The position numbers and the translations under genes were made by a program. Source: Lumbricus rubellus (Eukaryota; Annelida; Clitellata; Crassiclitellata; Lumbricidae). From it: a stretch of 64,000 bases of DNA. Numbering within the stretch: position 1 is the first letter of the stretch; each line of letters begins with the position of its first letter. The DNA lies in assembly GCA_945859605.1 (NCBI GenBank), contig OX243811.1, forward strand, positions 64,285,804 to 64,349,803. The letters are read 5' to 3'. A model generated the notes under the pieces. It searched no databases. It saw only the letters and a program-made list of their open reading frames with translations, and was not told where the DNA came from. Of the stretch, positions 61,901 through 64,000 are shown one piece after another.

Positions 61901-64000
61901 AATATACATGAGTTAATTGCTTTTCTTAATGCAAATCTGTGTTTTGCTGTATTCATTGTTAATGAAATCTTAGCTACTGGCTGCATTTCTGATGATGATA
62001 CATACAGACCTGTTCTGAAACTGCTGAAAGAAAATGTTTTTTCTGAAGAAATGCAAACAGTGCATGCTGAACTATATGTTAATTAACTACTTTCTCTTAT
62101 AGAAATTATAAGTTGTTATGTATGTTAACAAACCCAAATAATTTTCAAAATATTTTACACATGAGTTCCTAATACAATAAGAAGAGAACCAGAGGACAAT
62201 AAAAAATGTATCAAGCTATATTCTCTCTGGTTCTGTAGAAGTGTGTGCATTTTTCAGTAGTGCCTTAGTGCATGGTTTTGATTTTTACAGGAAATTCTAG
62301 ACAGAACTGGCTATTCACACGAAGTGACTATGGGTCAGAGAAAATATGGAGGACCACCACCAAAATGGGACAGCCCACAGCCAGGACCTGGCTTCGAAGT
62401 AAGAATTAGAGTATCTTTTCTGGAATCTTGTTAAAATCTGCCTAAAAGTTTGAATATTGGGTTGAATATCAAGTGGTTTCTTTTCACTGGAAGGATGTTT
62501 GAAAGCTGAACATTGAAATTCATGATCTACTGGTATTCCATCTTAAGAGTCTGAAATGACACTAATTTATTAATTAATTATTTATCTCTGATGTACAGGT
62601 TATTGACTGTTACTTTTAAAATATTGCTTGATTTTTTGTCCATTTTTTCTATGCAGGTTTTCTGTGGAAAGATTCCACCCACGATCTTCGAAGACACTTT
62701 AATTCCAATGTTCGAGAAATGCGGTACGATATGGGATTTGCGTCTGATGATAGATCCAGTCACAGGCAACAACAAATCGTTCTGTTTCGTCACATTTACA
62801 ACCAAAGGGGCTGCTCAGAAAGCCGTCAAAGACGTAATGTACCAGATGAATTATCAGACAACTATTGTCCTCGTCTAGTACTAGTTAGGGGCTGTACATA
62901 TCTTACGTATGCTGGGATGTGGAGAGGAGATTTAGGCGATGTATGTACGCATAATAAATTTAATTTCCTATATTATTATGTCCACATTTGTCTATTTAGC
63001 TCTGTATTATCCTATAGTTGTCCGATGGCATTTGACTACTTTAAAATTATATTCTGTTCAGATCTAATGTTCAGTAAGCCATAACAGTTTTAATTTTTTT
63101 AGCAAATACGATGTTTATCAAAAAAGTATGCACGCTGTTTCATAACCTTCTTTAATAACATTCTGTTTATTCTGCATGGATACCTTTGCGTGTTTGACAG
63201 TTGAACGACTTCGAAATAAAATCGGGCAGAAGGTTGAAAGTGAACATTTCAGTCGCCAACGTTCGATTGTTTGTCGGCAACATACCAAAGAACAAAACGA
63301 AGGATGAATTGCTTGCAGAATTCTCAAAGAACGTTGGTAAGCTCAGATGAGAATTTCAGTTAAACTGATTGTGCTAGAACCATGAATTTGTACACAGTCA
63401 AACATTGCAGTTTTCTTATATAGACTTGATTATGGCGACGTTTTTGTTCTGTCTTTTATTCCTATTTGCCATCGGTTGAAGATCATTTTATTTTATGATT
63501 TTGGGTTTCCAATGTTGTATGCTCATGGTTTACAGTCAGATAAGAATCATCACTGATTTGCTGTGTGGTTTGTCATGTGATTTTCGTTTAATCGTCATGT
63601 GGTAGCGTGCACCCAAAAGCTACTGGCATAACATGCATTTTGGGTATTATGTCTGATTTGCCGACTATTTCATAAGTCATGTTTCTGATGATTTTGCATT
63701 GATGAAAAATAGGGCCGTCAATCGGCTCTGAAATGTTGGAAGGGAAAGCTGCCCTTAAGAAACCTGTTTGGCAGCATTGCAAAGGAATTGTAAAATTCTT
63801 TTAGTAATGCACTGAATAAAACATTTAAACTTCCGCTGGCAGGGAGGAAATTTCCTTCACATTCTCTCCGCAAGCTTAAAAGTGGGGAGGGGATTTCTTC
63901 CCCGCCCTCACCAGGATCTGTAGACGGCCTTTGATTGAAGACCCACTGTTTTTCCGCTGTTTGCAGAGGGTCTGACGGATATCATCGTCTACATTGATCC
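55990..64000 (+). CDS. SYNCRIP: SYNCRIP / hnRNP Q-R ortholog, 5' part, six exons visible
   Basis: hnRNP Q/R proteins bind RNA in splicing, mRNA transport and translation control. Exons: 55990-56125, 60975-61213, 62291-62398, 62657-62833, 63201-63336, 63967-64000 (continues). All joins keep phase and use GT-AG. The start ATG is 4 nt after a good acceptor (TTTTTTGTTTCAG), so a 5' UTR exon lies upstream. The protein begins acidic (MAEGNGDSEYYEYTEY), then the N-terminal acidic domain typical of this family (ELDQRALDALKELDVES, KSAYMCGLIKT), the linker TGYSHEVTMGQRKYGGPPP, and RRM1 with RNP2-like VFCGKIPP and RNP1-like KSFCFVTF. RRM2 starts in exon five (RLFVGNIPKNKTKDELLAEF) and runs into exon six (GLTDIIVYIDP). 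Substitutions against vertebrate RNP motifs are modest. Introns one and two carry snoRNA-like units. One ancestral gene could equally be called SYNCRIP or HNRNPR. Confidence 0.93.
56575..56646 (+). ncRNA. SNORD25: C/D-box snoRNA, SNORD25-like, unit 1
   Basis: Terminal stem CATTTC/GAAATG, C box GTGATGA (56583-56589), D' CTGA (56608-56611), C' TGAATGA, D CTGA (56636-56639). The guide before D' reads ATCACAGACCTGTT and is complementary to the 18S rRNA stretch AACAGGTCTGTGAT. The fifth base from D' points to the G methylated by vertebrate U25 (18S G1490) and yeast snR56. Confidence 0.85.
56935..57272. mobile_element. TIR element in SYNCRIP intron 1, copy 1
   Basis: About 338 bp. The right end GTTACCGGAAACGCAA matches the other copy; the left end is eroded. 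The interior includes TAGGTGCAGACAGTCGGGG and GTGGGGTATACTTTTTCGG, shared with 59812-60127. Confidence 0.7.
57416..57492 (+). ncRNA. SNORD25: C/D-box snoRNA, SNORD25-like, unit 2
   Basis: Eight-pair stem GTGCATTT/AAATGCAC, C box GTGATGA (57426-57432), guide CGCAGACCTGTT with one G-U pair to 18S, D' CTGA (57451-57454), C' TGAACGA, D CTGA (57479-57482). Confidence 0.83.
57841..57913 (+). ncRNA. SNORD25: C/D-box snoRNA, SNORD25-like, unit 3
   Basis: Nearly the same as unit 1 from C box (57850-57856) through guide ATCACAGACCTGTT, D' CTGA (57875-57878), C' TGAATGA and D CTGA (57903-57906). The terminal stem is weaker because the 5' side reads GCATTGC. Confidence 0.75.
58389..58460 (+). ncRNA. SNORD25: C/D-box snoRNA, SNORD25-like, unit 4
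   Basis: Stem GCATTT/AAATGC, C box GTGATGA (58397-58403), guide ACACAGACCTGTT, D' CTGA (58421-58424), C' TGAACGA, D CTGA (58449-58452). A close relative of unit 2. Confidence 0.83.
58847..58924 (+). ncRNA. C/D-box snoRNA-like unit 5, D' box degenerate
   Basis: Perfect 10-pair stem CTGTATTTCT/AGAAATACAG, C box TGATGA (58859-58864), D CTGA (58911-58914). The guide CACAGACCTGTT is kept, but the following D' reads CCAA instead of CTGA, so guiding may be impaired. Confidence 0.7.
59614..59694 (+). ncRNA. SNORD25: C/D-box snoRNA, SNORD25-like, unit 6
   Basis: Perfect 10-pair stem CTGCATTTCT/AGAAATGCAG, C box TGATGA (59626-59631), guide ACACAGACCTGTT, D' CTGA (59650-59653), C' TGAGCGA, D CTGA (59681-59684). 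Confidence 0.87.
59812..60127. mobile_element. TIR element in SYNCRIP intron 1, copy 2
   Basis: 316 bp with exact 16-bp inverted ends TTGTGTTTCCGGTAAC (59812-59827) and the complement (60112-60127). No coding capacity. Confidence 0.8.
60829..60968. repeat. 30-bp minisatellite next to the exon-2 acceptor
   Basis: About 4.6 copies of a 30-bp unit containing ATAATTGTATATTCATTTTG, ending six bases before exon 2 of the SYNCRIP-like gene. It therefore forms the intron's branch-point and pyrimidine region. Because 30 is a multiple of three, a frame runs through it into the exon. Confidence 0.88.
61660..61910 (-). mobile_element. SINE-like fragment in SYNCRIP intron 2
   Basis: The minus strand ends CTTGAAGAGGTGCTATATAA, the tail shared with 29430-29600. 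No tRNA-like head is visible. Confidence 0.5.
61982..62055 (+). ncRNA. SNORD25: C/D-box snoRNA, SNORD25-like, unit 7 (intron 2)
   Basis: Nine-pair stem TGCATTTCT/AGAAATGCA, C box TGATGA (61993-61998), guide ACAGACCTGTT, D' CTGA (62015-62018), D CTGA (62043-62046). It is the only unit in intron 2 and ends about 235 nt before the next exon. Confidence 0.83.
63679..63737 (+). ncRNA. Weak C/D-box snoRNA candidate in intron 5
   Basis: C box TGATGA (63686-63691) and D CTGA (63728-63731) with a short stem that needs two G-U pairs. The stretch before D, GGGCCGTCAATCGGCT, has no rRNA target I recognise, and it does not carry the SNORD25 guide. Confidence 0.25.

Overview
This is animal nuclear DNA: multi-exon genes with GT-AG introns, tRNA-derived SINEs, LTR and DNA transposons, long CATA/TATG microsatellites and little coding density. 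The two host genes, a Gmr1-type retrotransposon (integrase upstream of reverse transcriptase, first described in deuterostomes) and the very frequent palindrome TAGGCCTA suggest an invertebrate deuterostome, perhaps an echinoderm. That placement is an inference, not a sequence match.

Layout. (1) 121-11022, minus: a Ty3/gypsy-type LTR retrotransposon about 10.9 kb long with 1.63 kb LTRs that look identical. Its intact gag-pol frame begins inside the 5' LTR and reads through the tRNA-Ser primer-binding site. (2) 11497-18525, minus: nine exons of a sestrin gene. The last short coding exon is not found, and the retrotransposon lies where it would be expected. (3) 20603-27243, plus: a DNA transposon with 27-bp terminal inverted repeats and a two-exon, 1530-residue DUF7869-type protein carrying two separate 47-residue repeat arrays. 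(4) 27383-33887 and 40558-47740: two nearly identical copies of one repeat-rich segment, each holding a Tc1/mariner remnant, a nested hAT-like element, a tRNA-SINE and a small MITE. Between them is a Gmr1-like retrotransposon (33888-40557, minus) with a truncated 3' LTR. The left segment carries what looks like the empty insertion site, so this may be a tandem duplication or two haplotypes joined in assembly. (5) 47740-54896: intergenic DNA with microsatellites, hAT-type MITEs, a snap-back hairpin and a degenerate inverted-repeat element. (6) 54897-55650: a foldback element just upstream of (7) 55990-64000 (runs off the end), plus: the 5' half of a SYNCRIP/hnRNP Q-R type gene. Its first two introns contain seven C/D-box snoRNA-like units, all with a SNORD25-type guide to 18S rRNA.

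How the parts relate. The host genes act in nutrient/stress signalling (sestrin) and RNA binding (hnRNP Q/R). The strongest candidates for new biology are the intronic snoRNA cluster, the DUF7869 transposon with defined ends, and the retrotransposon whose LTR encodes the start of gag. All homology statements come from recognising motifs and remembered family sequences; no search was run.
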